Source: Annona cherimola
Taxonomy: Eukaryota > Streptophyta > Magnoliopsida > Magnoliales > Annonaceae
Direction: 5' to 3'
Length of the DNA: 64,000 nucleotides
NCBI GenBank assembly: GCA_030490835.1
Contig: CM059975.1
Location: 36,488,133 to 36,552,132 of the forward strand
This document shows, piece by piece, positions 22,555-35,902 of the stretch (position 1 is the stretch's first letter; the number at the start of each line of letters is the position of its first letter). The notes under the pieces were generated by a model. That model had not been told where the DNA came from. It was given only the letters and a program-made list of their open reading frames with translations, and did no database searches. The translations under genes and the position numbers were made by a program.

Positions 22555-22850
22555 TTTATGGTTTGTTTGAGAAGTATAAAACTCTTAAAATTTTGTGTGT
22601 AAAAGTTTATGAAATGAGAGAATGATATTTTGTAACGAGGGTAATTATGAAGAGTAAAAAAATAATATTTTTTAAGGGCCAGAATAAAGTTAAATAAATA
22701 GGTTAGTTGTATGAATAGTTATATAGCAATAATTAAGAAATAATTTAGCTATATAAAAAAATGTGAAGAAATGATTTTAAAATTTGGTAGTTGTAGAGGG
22801 TAAAAAATTTTAGATTGAAAAACTTAGTTTGAAATAAATTTTATATATAG
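22555..22850. mobile_element. Decayed relative of the MITE at 2190
   Basis: It shares an ordered set of phrases with 2190-2474 (GGTTTGTTTGAGAAG, GGTTAGTTGTATGA, GGGTAAAAAATTTTAGATT). Ends are eroded and no target duplication is evident. Confidence 0.45.
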
Positions 22851-22859
22851 CCAAAAATT

Positions 22860-24895
22860 CCGTTTTATTTGTACTTTTGTTTTTTCCAATTTATACAATC
22901 AAGTAGACTTTAGATAGTTCATGGATAGTGAAGCACGACTATAAAAGAAATTTAAAAACTTAATATTTTAAATAAGTACATAGAAAAGTTCATACCATTC
23001 ATTTGAAGATATGATTTTTAAAATCATTATATGGAGAACGCTTGTATAATATATTTAGAATTTAAATTTTAAAATTTTTAGATGAAAAATTATTCTATAA
23101 AATTTCTAAATCTAAATATTAAATTAATTTGAAGAAGAACATTTCTATAGCAAAATTAAAACCGTAAATTTTATATTAAATACATGAAGAACATTTATAT
23201 AATGTATTTAAATATATAAATCTCAAACTAATTATGTGGAAAATGATGCTATAAAATTTTTCTCATTATTACAATAAATTTATCATCACAAATTATAACT
23301 ATTTTTGTGATAAATAATTTAAATTCAACATCACATAAAATTCTCACCTAACTTTTATACAAATTCTATACTTTTTGAGGTAATAGTACAAGGTGACAAA
23401 TAAAATTTATGCCGTTAATTTATTTTTGATTTATTTACTTTTATTTCGTTGTAAATTCGTGCCGTTAATTTATTTTTTATTTATGTTCATTTATTTACTT
23501 TTATGTCGTTGTAAATTTTATATGATTTACACAAAAAAGTAAATAAATCAAAGTAAATCGTTTTTAATGAAAGTAAATCATAAATGAATGAAAAAGTAAA
23601 TAACGACTGGTCTCAAAATTTATAATTTTTCTAATAAACCGAAGTAAATCGTTTAAAATTTGTGCCATTTTATTCTAAGTTTACTGATACGAGATGACAA
23701 ATTATTGTAAATTATACGAGACACAAAAAAGTGACAACGGTCATTTATTTACTTTTTAAGACCACCTATTATAAATTAAATTCCTCCTACAATAAATAAT
23801 AAAAATTAATGATACTTATAAATAATCATATAAGTATTATAGTATTTGTTCATTTTTTAGTCACAATATAGGGTTAAAAAATAGGTGCATAATGAGTATG
23901 AGGATGAGTTTTATGCTGACTATAATTAATATACTTGCTTATTATAAAAATTTATAATATATACAAATTTCTACCTTTCCAGTAAATAAAAGTGTAAATA
24001 ATTATTACTGATTTATTAAATATATTAATTGGGTAAAGGATCCAATTATTGGATTTATTTAAAATTTAATAAGAATCTATATTTTATTATTTAATATTAT
24101 TAGTATCTTTCGTATTACATTTACGGATAATATATTTGATATAGATTTTATGAACAATCTATAAAATCCATCAAACCAGTTCATTACAAATTGATAACTC
24201 TATAAAAATCATAAATCATGTATATATTAGTTCATGATTTTGCATTATTCTTGTAAAATTTGTATTGCCCATCTAATTTATGAAAATAAAATGTCATCAA
24301 TCCTATTTCAGGTGTTAAAACTGTATAACTGGTTTATGTTATCAAACAAGCATGTAACAAAATCATATATTCTATACAACTCGTAAAATATATAAAATTT
24401 ATTAATTGCATATGCGCTATTTCTGTGATACTCGAATAACCTGTAAAATTTATTTTATGGGAAAAATGAATAAAGATTACCAGTATAACATATCATCCTT
24501 ATGAATTGCACAAAAAACTGTAAAATCCGTAAAATCTATAAAATCTATAAAATCAGTCAAATATGCTAAATTATATTATTCGTTCAAATTTATTTTTTTA
24601 AATAAATCTATTCTGAATTTGCAAATTTTAGGCATACATTACTGATTATAATTTAAAATAAATATCATTCAATTTAACGGCATGGATCACTCATTATCTA
24701 TAGTACTTTATTAAAATCATATAATTAACCATAGAAATACATGCACCCCAAAGTACTATAATTAATCTTACCTACCTATATTCATACTTTATCCACAATG
24801 CTACTCTCATGGTACGAAATTACCATATTACCCCCATTTGCATTTTATGCAAAAGTGCAAACGTTTGCACTCCTGCCTCTTTTCCCATCGCGGTT
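22860..24895. repeat. Diverged copy of the Mutator-like AT-rich body (copy 2)
   Basis: From about 24100 it follows 18860-20040 closely in order (ATATAGATTTTATGAACAATC, CATAAATCATGTATATATTAG, CGAATAACCTGTAAAAT, ATCATCCTTATGAATTGCA). It ends with the same terminal theme (CCCCCATTTGCATTTTATGC, GTGCAAACGTTTGCACTC). At 24488-24500 it shows the target of the palindromic MITE without the MITE. No target duplication was found, and the left boundary is uncertain. Confidence 0.6.
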
Positions 24896-24949
24896 GTACC
24901 AAATATTGGAACTAGTAAAAGGAAAATGAAAATGAAAATATTTTTGTGG

Positions 24950-27174
24950 AAAATAATTAAAATTAACAGTTAATCAATATTTCTATGTGGTTATTACACA
25001 AATTACTCATTTTAGGGTCAACAATGAGAAGTGTTAAGTAAAATTTTTATAACTTACTTAATTGATGATTAGTAATTTTAATACCACCCCTATTAAAAAA
25101 AAAATTTCTTTTGGCACAAATAATTCAAATTACCTACTGAATAAAATATTTCACTACTTTCGTCTGTAATCTAATTACTTTCAGGTTAATTATTTTCTAT
25201 CTATAAAACAAGGTGCAAAGGGTATTGAGCAAAATAAATCTCATTCTTTTTTATTGATTGATTTCTTATAGCAAATTATAGCATTTACTGCTTATTTTAT
25301 GCCCATTTAATTAAATTAATTTTATAATAAATAATTAAAATTACCTATTAAATTTTGTTTTCATATGAACATTACAAGATTTTTTTCTAGATTAAAATTA
25401 TTTGCGAGTCTACATAATAATTTCGATACTACCCTGTTAAGAAATAAATTATGTTAGCAACATAATCTAAATTACTGATAAAACAATGTCCTCAAGTGTA
25501 CATTAAACTGTTTTCTTCTTGATTATAATTATTTTTGTATCAACCATCCACTGAATAAAATTTGTGTAATTAATTTATTTAGTACTTAAAAATTATGATA
25601 CCATTACTGTTAGAAAATTCAATTACATCTAAGAAAAATAATTCAAATTACCTATAAAATAATATTCTGGCATCGAAAATTTTCTTTTTTTTTTCTCAAA
25701 TATAATGATTTTTGGGGTTAATGATTTGGGATGCAAATAAAATTTATGTAATAATTTGTTTGGTACTTAATAACTTTGATACCACCCCTATTAAAAAAAT
25801 TATTCATGTGATGGGTAATTAAAATTTCTAACTAAATAATGCTCTTCTGTGGACAATACATAAATTTTTCAATTATAATTATTTTTGGGTCAATGATAAT
25901 GGGTGCTGAATAAAGTTTCCAAAAAATAAACTCGATTTTGAGACCAACTATATTAAAAAAATAAAAATAATAAGAGGGGATGATTATCAGCAATCAATGG
26001 TTGCCATATGCACTTTACCACGTCGACTCACTCCTCATAATTAATAGGTTTATTACATGTGTTTTATAAAATCTACTTTCAATTTTACCATAATTTTTTT
26101 AAAATTTAAAATAAATTAACATTATTGAATTATTTTATGATAAATAATATTGAATTATGTGTAAAGCAAGCTTTATTATTATTATTATCAAAAATTAACC
26201 ACGGGAGCTCAATCTTCAAAATTTTAATGTATAGAGTCTATTTTGTAATTATTCAATAAGTGAAAATGTAAATTAAATTTATTCACTTTATCTAATATGT
26301 TAACTAGATTATAGGTTCAATATAAGAATTTGATAAAATTTTAAAAGGCTTCTGGAATTTATTATTTAATATTTTTATAAATTTCGTTACATTCTTATAG
26401 ATGATATGTTCAATATAGATTGTATCAATAATCAGTAAAATTCATTAAATCAATTCATTAGAATTTGAATAATCTGTAAAAATCATGAAACATGTTAATA
26501 TCAGTTTATGATTTTCTAACATTATTGTAAAATCTATATTGCCCATATAATTTGGGAAAATAAACATCATCGAGCGTATCTACGATGTCAAATCTATATA
26601 ACTTGTCTATGTTATGAAACCATGATACAATAAAATAATATATTCTATAAAATTTGTAAAACATCTCAAAACCATAAATTACATTCAAATATTTTTTACC
26701 ATGCCTGAATAACCTGTAAAATACATTTTATAGGGAAAAACAAAAATAGATAATCTATACAACTCATCATCCTCATTAATTGCAATAAATTATAAAAATC
26801 CTAAAATCTGTAAACTCCATAAAATCTATAAAATTAATAGATTAAGTTAAATTGTTTGGTTATTTCAGATATATTATTTCATAAATGTAATTTATTATTT
26901 CAAATTTTAGACATGAATTGTTTATTATCTTTTATAAAGATTATGTTACATATTTAGCGTCTTAGATTGTTCATGATCTACACTATTTTATTTAAAACAT
27001 ACGGTAGACTATAAAAAAATTTGCATCTTAATTTACCATAACTAATTCTAGCCACTGATGCTCTCATCGTAACTGCAACCATACTCTCAACACGGGAAAT
27101 GACCAAAGTGCACCTATTTGCATTTCGCCAAAAAATGCAAACGTTTTTATTGACACCTTTCTCTTTTAGGTCGA
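24950..27174. repeat. Diverged copy of the Mutator-like AT-rich body (copy 3)
   Basis: It begins with tandem units of about 170-180 bp (25010-25930, with GGGTCAA/GGGTTAA unit starts), continues through the GTAAAATCTATATTGCCC and CTGTAAAATACATTTTATAGG passages, and ends GACCAAAGTGCACCTATTTG ... AATGCAAACG near 27140. At 26766-26779 it carries an empty version of the MITE target (CAACTCATCATCC). A hAT-like element is inserted a few bases after its right end. Confidence 0.6.
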
Positions 27175-27182
27175 GGTTGGAT

Positions 27183-28221
27183 TAGGGGTGTTAACGGATC
27201 GGGTTGAACGGGTTGGAACCTAATCCTAATCCTAACCCATTTAATATATCTCAACCCTAATCCGTTTATTAACCCATTTAAAAAACTTCAACCCTAACCC
27301 ATTTAATAAACGGGTTAACGGGTTGTTAACGGGTTGTGTTTGTTACTAATTTTCATGCTAAAAATATTCAATAAAGTCTATAAAATTAAATAAATTAAAT
27401 AATTCGAAGCTAACATACCTAAATTTAATTTATTTTGGCTTGAAAACATCAGCTCCAATTTCAAGTCATTTCTTTAATGTCAATTCACGTTTCAAAATAC
27501 AACATATTTTATTTCTATCAAACAATTCAATCAATGTTATAAATATAGAACTCATAAACATACATGTGAGAAGAATCAAGTAAGACTTTCATTATAATAA
27601 ACTCAAACAATCACATTTCAAAAATTTAAATATCACATATTGTCTTCAAACACATAGCAATAAGTAGAGTTCAAAGCTCAAACAACTTCGATCTAAATAT
27701 AAAAATAACAAATAATTGTTTTATGTTTTCCAAACTTGATAGTTCTTCATTCACTTTTTCTATTTTATGCAACATCATTTTAGTCTTGAAAATATATAGT
27801 AAAACGAAATAGATATTAGAAAACAGTTAAACATATAAAATTAATTTGTAAAAAATTAAAGAACTATATAAGCTGTCTAATTTTTTATTATTACCTCAAT
27901 TAAGATCCAACTGTTGGAGAAAATTCATACTTGTCTTAAGATTAACAGAAGTTATTATATCTGCAAAATTATTGAAAAGTGTCAATGAATATGTGAACAG
28001 AAATAAAATAATATAATTATTGGACAGGTTGAACGGGTTAAATAAACGGGTTGGACGGGTTGACGGGTTGCAAAGCCTCAACCCTAATCCGTTTATTTAA
28101 TTAAATGGTTAAACGGGTTGGCGGATCATAACCCATTTATTCAAAAATTCTAACCCAAACTCATTTATTAACGGGTTGGACGAGCGGGTTGGCGGGTTGA
28201 CCATGACCATTAACACCCCTA
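27183..28221. mobile_element. Non-autonomous hAT-like element, 8-bp target duplication
   Basis: Perfect 12-bp terminal inverted repeats (TAGGGGTGTTAA and complement) are flanked by GGTTGGAT at 27175-27182 and 28222-28229. The subterminal regions are full of GGGTTAACGGGTTG-type repeats in opposite orientation at the two ends. The interior has no transposase. An 8-bp duplication with an AGGGGTGT end is typical of hAT/Ac-type elements. Relatives in this window lie at 46164, 62525 and 63197. Confidence 0.9.
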
Positions 28222-28229
28222 GGTTGGAT

Positions 28230-29000
28230 GATAGTGTCCCAGTTCGACCCGACCCGCATATACCCGAGTCTATTAAATATAAATATATAATATAAACCTA
28301 ACCCTGCCCCTTTCGATTTCTCCTTCTGCTCTACCTCAGGACCCTCCAGCTGCTTTGATTTGAGCCTTCGACCCTTCTCCTTTTGCTCTGCCTCGACCAT
28401 TGCTCGTTGGAAGAATCATAACGCCGAGACAGCTGGTCTAGCAACCGGTGGAGGAGAATGCACATTCTAAGCGCTGAAATCAAGCGCACGCCTCGCTCCA
28501 GGCTCAAGCCCCGCTTGCCCCTTACACCTCTCCATTAGTCTCTACAACAGCAGGCTGCTGCTGCTCTTCCCTTCCTCTTTTTCCTTCTCTGCAACTTTTG
28601 TCCCTCCATGCTTATGTTAGCACATTACCCTCTTATCTAGGCAACGACCTTGAATCTCTCTCCCATCTCTTTTATGTGTCCTATTTTTCTACTCTTGTCG
28701 GCTCTTCCTCCTCCTCCCTCGCACCCTCTCATAAAAGGCTTCCTCTTGATTATCATTGTTGGACATTGGGGAATGGCATCAACAATAGCTCCGACGCTGG
28801 CTTATTAAACTGTCCACATCTTGAGTTGTGCATTCATGGATTGCTAGAAATAAGGAAGCGAGGAAATATACGTAAACTATTTTTTAAATAGTTTAATCGG
28901 TACATATTTGCAGATATAAATTTATAAATCCTTCTAGAAAATTTGATGATTTACAATTTTGACATTTTATTTGCATTATGTTTGGGTAAGAAATTAGAAA
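28230..29000. other. GC-richer gene-like patch, not identified
   Basis: About 700 bp of noticeably higher GC (28300-28880), with pyrimidine-rich stretches and an open frame at 28598-28891 (97 codons, serine/leucine-rich start) that matches nothing I know. It could be a captured exon or a degraded gene 5' end. Confidence 0.3.
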
Positions 29001-29830
29001 TTCACTTGAATATGTGTTCGCAATTTCACCGCAAGTGCATGGTCGTAGATTGTAAGGAATTCGGGACTATAAACTTTTAAATGCTTACGTGTTGAATATA
29101 AAGAAAATAAAGAAATGGAATAAAAAGTAGAAAAGTGAGAAGAAAAAATAAAATTAAAAACTAAAATGGGTAGTAAAAAATTAGGATGCGAACACCTAGG
29201 TCCAATGTTTCACATGCGACTTTTGCAATAGATAATGGTATAATTATTTAATTCGGTTATTGTTTATTAAAGGAGAACAAACTCTAATATCCTTATACAT
29301 TCTCTCAAAACTTATAAGTCGTACCCTAATTTTCTTAATTACCTAATTTTATAGGATGAGTTAATTAGAATCCATTAAGTTTTATGGCTTATTCATGGAA
29401 TTCCTCAAAATCAAATGCTTATTTTAATGGTTTTAGATTTTTAGGTTTAATATCTTGATTATCATATATTATATTTTCACCTCTTGGTTCCATCACCTAA
29501 TATATGAAATCATACCAAAGTATAGCCCATGTACAAAGCAAACACTAAAATTACAAGATATTAAATTAACAATAATATCCATCATAAATAAATTAAAACC
29601 ACACATCACGCTACATTGTATGCACGCTACATCCTAAATCCTATATTTAAAGCTTAGCCGAACATGTTTAAGTCCAAAATAAAATTAAAATTTCAACCTA
29701 TCTTAAACAATGCAATTAAAATTAAAAAGAAAAAGAGATAAAAAAAAAAAACTTATTGGTTTGAAACCCCAATGGTATGTCTGCCATTCTACACAACTCG
29801 CTAGTCAACCTCTTGCTCATGCTCTCCACT

Positions 29831-29894
<64 letters not shown>

Positions 29895-30970
29895 TTATAT
29901 AGATTTTAGAAATTTGCATTAACTTTCCCTTGTGCACTCAAGCATTGTTCGTGAAATTTTCTTTATGTGCAATCGCTTCTTAATGTTGACGTCTTGCTTA
30001 CGTAAAAAATCAAAGGATTTGCATAAAAATGGACAGCTTTAAACCGTAAAAGGGGTGGTGGAGCTACTAAATATTTGGGCAGTTGAGATGTAGGTGCTTA
30101 AACGGTGGATTTTTATCAAATCTAAGAGTGGTTAAAATAATCAAAGGCTGGACGAAATTACTAGATGGTTGGACGTAGCTTCAAATTGGTGAATATATGC
30201 ACAGCTTGGATACTTTGGGCAGTGGAAGCTGAATGGACAGCTGCGATGATCATGTTGTACGTGATTTTCTGCCTATTTAGACACTCCATAGAATGAACAG
30301 CTTGGACTTTACTTGATTTGGACGGTGGAGATCTGCATGGCTGGATACATCTAAACGGTCCAGAACTCTCTTGGCTGAACGGTGGACAGCTTTTAAACGG
30401 TCTCGATTTTTCTGGTTCGCTGGAATTTTCCAACCTTAATGAACGACCGAGATTAAATGGCTAGGTGGCTGGATCTTACAAATGCTTGGAAAATTTCTGA
30501 TTGCTACTGGATTGTAGCTTTTCATGGCCTGATTTGGAGAATTGGATCAACAGCCTGGATCTTGCTTCATAAGTGCTGAAATTCTGCCAGGAATTTGAAC
30601 GTTGCAATTTTGTGATGAATTGGATAGCAAGATGGACAACTTGGCTTGTGGGCCCCATGCATGGCTTGTTAATCAGCATTAAATAAATTAAATTATTGAT
30701 TCATCCAATTAAAAAACAGGTGGTTAAAATTAATGGAATCCAGTTATTGCAACAATTATCAACACATTTGATTTTATAAAATTTCAAGCTAGAAAATCGC
30801 AAAAATTATTTAAATAACTCGAAATTAATATTTAATAGCCAATTATTGCAAAAATTTATTTTAAATCAAATTTCATATTAAACTCAATTATTTACCCACT
30901 AAATTAGTATAAAATATCCATAAATGTATTATTAATTTTCAGTTATCAATATGACTGATGATGATTGTAG
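29001..30970. other. Gene-free; microsatellite and short-motif cluster
   Basis: There is no supported gene. A TC microsatellite lies at 29835-29892. Between 30040 and 30480 the motifs TGGAC, ACGGTGGA, CAGCTTGGA and AACGGTC recur many times at irregular spacing, an organisation often seen in retrotransposon LTRs. I could not define ends. Confidence 0.4.
29835..29892 (+). repeat. (TC)n microsatellite
   Basis: About 58 bp of uninterrupted TC. It generates spurious open frames on both strands (a serine-leucine run and an arginine-glutamate run). Confidence 0.97.
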
Positions 30971-30999
30971 GAATATACATGTGGAAAATATGGATGAGA

Positions 31000-31272
31000 A
31001 ATAACTAGTTTCAATGGATGGGGTGGATGTTGATGCATAGATTGTCATTCCTATTGCTTTGAACCTATAAAAACAATGAGAATCGAACCAATAATGATTA
31101 CAAAAAGAGCAATTATGTATGGAAACGTTTCACAAAAAATGAAAAGAAAGATGGAAAGGAACCCATGGCATCATGTACTTATTACAAATGGCCTTTTAAG
31201 TGTGCTAGTAAGTATGGTACTAGTTCACTTTCAAGGCATTTAATAAGATTTAAATATTTTCCAAAGCACAGG
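31000..31272 (+). pseudogene. hAT transposase pseudogene, BED zinc-finger part
   Basis: The translation from about 31107 gives a BED-type zinc finger: V-W-K-R-F, then C-T-Y-Y-K-W (about 31169), G-T-S-S-L-S-R-H-L (about 31213) and a final histidine-arginine at the insertion point. The C-x2-C pattern has lost its second cysteine (tryptophan in its place) and upstream codons contain stops. This is the N-terminal DNA-binding domain of an Ac/hAT transposase. The gene is interrupted at 31272/31273 by a long LTR-like element and continues in frame at 38604. Confidence 0.8.
31268..31272. repeat. Target duplication of the long LTR, left (ACAGG)
   Basis: ACAGG is repeated at 38599-38603, immediately outside the TGTGATACCC..GCGCCACA ends of the insertion. 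Confidence 0.85.
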
Positions 31273-34200
31273 TGTGATACCCAGACTCAAGTAACGCTTA
31301 TGTATATGCATTTGGCATATACATATGAATCATGTATGATTTAGATGAATTCTGAATGATTTTTCTAAGCAATATTGATGATTTATTGCAATTAAGGTAA
31401 GTGATTATGAATAATCAATATAAGCCGATATGGGTCAATATGATTAAAGATGCTAAATGAGGATTAAGGAATGTTTATATATTAAAGATAATTACCTCAT
31501 ATATTATGACTTAATTTATGAAGATTAAGTTGATAATTATAGATTTAAGGTGGTAAATGACAGAAAATACGTAACTTGACGCCGGGAAGGCAGATCAAGA
31601 TGAAAATTGAAAGGTAAGTACATAATTTTGTGATTAATCATATGAGAAGGTTAGATTATGAAAATAATGATGAAATTTAGATGAAAATTGATCATCACCG
31701 TTCAAAAATTCAAATGATCATAATTTGAATTATAAAAGTCGGATTGAGACGAAATTTGAAATGAACGGTTAAAATTATGAGATCTATGCAATGAGAGGCA
31801 TGGATTAAGCTAATGATGATAAAACCAAGTGATTAATGACATGATTTAGTGGCTAATGGATTAGCTCAAAAGAGCTTGATATAAGTGGCATGAAATGGAC
31901 GTCCAAATGGGTTGTTTACATGGAATTTTTGATTTTTAAAAATTACAAAATATGTAATTAAGTGAGCTAAATGCCAAGGGTAGTAAATGGTCTTGATTTC
32001 GGACGAATTTGGTGGCACAAAATGACAATAATTCAATACATAAATGACGTTGAAAAATGGACAGCATTATAGAGCAAGAGAGAGGTCACAGTAAAGGTGG
32101 CTTTTTGTGATTTTTTATGATTTTTTTAATAGCTAAATTGACCCCTAATTAAGCTAATTACCTAGGGTGATTAAATACTCATTAATTAAAGTAAAAATTA
32201 GGGAAAAATTCGTGCAAAAGCTACTGCAAGTGGACCCCACCCAAGTGGACAGCTACATGAAGGAAGAGAGATGCACGTTCAAAGGCTGCTATATTTGATT
32301 TTTTTTAAAATAAGCAAAGTAGACCCCCTAAGTAGCCTATTAGCTAGGATGGTTAATTATCCATTAATTAAAGTCAAAATTGCTGTGGAAAAAATTGAAA
32401 AAGTTGGTGAAAAGTGGACGTCAATAGTGGACAACAACATGTGTGTAAATGACATGGATTTTTAATAATTTTCTTTAAGATAATTACATAATTTACTTAG
32501 ATCATATTTTGCCATGTCATTTACATGTATTAATCATGTTGTCCCCATTTTCCAACAGCATGAGGAGGAGGAAAAGAGGAGAAAATGGGAACGAAAAATG
32601 GGAAGAAAGAAGTGGAACCAAGCTAGGAAAAATGGAGTTCAAGTTGATTTGATTCCAAGTAAGTATACCCTTTGATTATGGGTTGAAAATCATGGATGGA
32701 ATTTTCTTAAATCCTATGAGATGTTGCTATTTTGATGTTTAATCATGATTATATGATGATTCATGATTAAATTAATTTTATAAGTTGATTTATAAATTTT
32801 AATTTGGAGATTAAACAGCCCATATCATCTAATCTACGCTTAAGTGTAGTAAATCTGGACCTGGAAAGCAAAATACAGAAGAAATCGTTACTGAATGAAT
32901 TTTATCATGATAATTTGTGAGAAGACTCATTATAGAGTATTAAATAACTACCAAAGTTTTAGCTCAAAAGGATAAGAATTTTGGAAAGTAAATATCCGAG
33001 AAAATCAACCTGAACAGGGTTGAACGGGTGTCAGGATTAGAAGCCCCAAATAATTTTTTATAATTTTTATACAAAGAATTTTGAGCTGAAATTTTTACAG
33101 GATATATAAGAAATAATTGAGATCACAAAAAAATTAAAAATTAATTTTTAATGGTATAAATATACCAAATAAATAACATGATCTGGACTGTCTGAAAAGG
33201 GATACTACTATCCAGCAGAGTACAAATACCAAAATAAATAGAAATATTAAATATTTCGTGCTATAAATATTTATTTTGGTTAATTAATGTAGTTATTAAG
33301 GTATGATAGAAATTTCAGATCAAAACTACTTTATTTGGTATTAATTCAAGATTTTGAGAATTTAGTGTGCCTAAATTCAGCATTATGGACAACTTAAAAA
33401 AATAAATCAAGAAAAATATTAAATTCCTGATTTTTGGGATAGAATTTAAATTATAATGGGATATAAACAAGTATCATAAGTGATTATGAGGATTTAATCT
33501 ATTAAAGGTGAGTTTTAGAAAGGATGGAACTTCGGGTTATGTATAAGACCTGATTTCTATGTTTTGATATTGAAAATGATAAATGGATTATATGAAGTGT
33601 TGAAGTGAAAAAATGCATAAAAATATGATGAAAAATGTGGATTAGGTTTCTGTTTTAATAAATGGTGATAATCTCAAATTTTGATATTATTATATGATGT
33701 CTAAGTTAGCAACTAAGTGCTTAAAATGAGCACCGATGAGTAATAAATGGAAAATATGTTAAAAATGATAAATGAAAGTAATGAACTTCCAAATAATGAT
33801 TTAATGAATGATTAATATGTTTATGTAAGATTACCCTACATAAGAGTATTAAAATGAATGGATGGATAATTTTATATGTATAGGCAATGTGCTAAGTATG
33901 AATACCTGACTCAAAGGACAAGTGGGTCAAGCTAAGTCCAAATGAATTTACGTAGGTTGGAAAACCTAAGGGATTTGTGTATTTGAAGTTAATGTGAATA
34001 AATGAAATGTTATTTTCATTTATTTAGACAAAAGCAAAGAAAAGAATGGAAGAAAGGGATTATGGCGATCTCAAGTAAGCAAGCGAACTTTTCAAATTAC
34101 TGATTTTTCCTTATGTAATGAAATGATGATATGTCGATGTTTATATGAATGTTTTACAAGTAGGTAAGCATAAGTTTTGGAAAATGACGGTTTTTATGAA

Positions 34201-35902
34201 AAGCCTTAAGATTTGTTTCATGGGAAGCAAGCAACACCGTTTCAGATAAATAATTTATCTCAAGTGTTGCCAATGTTGGGAATACTTTACGTTAATAGAT
34301 TTGAGAATTGCTTATGAGTAAGCAAGTTCTCCATAAATATAATTTTAAAGGGTTTTATGTTTTATGTCGATTTTTTTAAGAAATTTGCTTTTAAGTAAGC
34401 AAGTTCTATATGATGTTGTTTCAAAAGTATTTTATAAGAAAAAGAAAATTTCGCCTTTTTCACAAAATAAAAAATGTAAATGACTTTTGAATTTCTCTTA
34501 TGATGTTTTACTATAAATGATTAATATTATAAAAGAGAAAGATTAATTTTCTATGTCAAGATATTTAATTATAAATGATATTTTAGACATAGTCCGTATG
34601 TTTTGAAATGATATTCTAAAAGTTTTGATTTCCTGTAGATAAGGAAATCTATGATGAAAATGTTTTCAAAAATGTTTATACGAATATTGTTGAATGAGAT
34701 TTAAGGATGACTAACTTAATAAGTGATTTCATAGAATGGTTTAATTTCAGGCTGCTAAATGGCAAGCAAAAGATTATGCAATTCCCCTTCATGTAAACAA
34801 TAGTATAATAGATATGTGGACAATAATATAATTTTTAGGTTGTGGAGAAGGGGATGGTATAATTGCATAACTTTTGTAAGCAAAAGGGCCTGAAATGGAA
34901 ACCAAGAAAATATTAAAGACATATATGATTTATTTTTTAAAATCTAAAAGTTTTAAATTTCTTTTATTATAAGGGTTTTTAAGATATATGGTTTCTCAAA
35001 TATATCAAATGTTTATCAAAATGTTTTACTCGAAATAATTCTAAAAGAATTTAAGGAAGGTCATCCTAAAATTTGATTTCAAATGACAACTTGTTTAAAG
35101 CGGGTGCGCTCACTTTACAAGTTGACACGGACTGCGGTCTATGATGTGATTTTAAAAATTATTCTCAAATATAGACTTCGGTCTACGATTTTTGTGCATA
35201 TTGATGTAGGTCATGGTCTGTGATCCCGGTTTAAAAGGACATGGGTTGCGGTCTATGGTTCTTTAAACCAAACGGACTGCGGCCTGTCAAGATAACATAC
35301 GGTGCACCGGTACAAAGAATAGGCCGGTTGTAGAGCACGGCAGGAGTGCCAGCGGCGCCCTCCCTGAGATGGGAGCAGGATTCTCTTCCAAAAAGTAGCA
35401 TGATCACTTGCTAAGTGTCACTACTAGATGGGAAAAAATGTATTTACATACGTTTTGCTTTTTAAAAGCTCAAAAATTGGGATATAAAAGCATATATACA
35501 AAAAGTTATCCTAAAAGGAATTTTTATGAGCTAATATGCATATGTTACCCTAAAAGACGGGGTGTTATACACAAAAGTGTAAATAACAGGGATAAAAGAA
35601 AATATTTTTATGCAAATGCAGTTATAAAAATGATTTATGTATTTTATTTGCCTTGTTTGCTATAAACAAGCCCCAAGACGGGGATTATGAAAATGATTTA
35701 TGTGAAACGTGGATTAGACATAAGAATGTCCCTTTCTAAAGAGCCTAAATAATAAGAGTTTATGGACATGAGAATGTCCGATGTTAATGTGTTTAAATAA
35801 AAAGTGTTTTAGGACATATGAATGTCCATTGCTACAGGAAATTATATGAAAAATTTTTTGAGACATAAAATGTCTCTTGGCTAAAGGATTTTATGATAGT
35901 TT

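Noticed and set aside
29710..29937. Open frames over the TC microsatellite on both strands
   Set aside because: The protein text is just the dinucleotide repeat translated.
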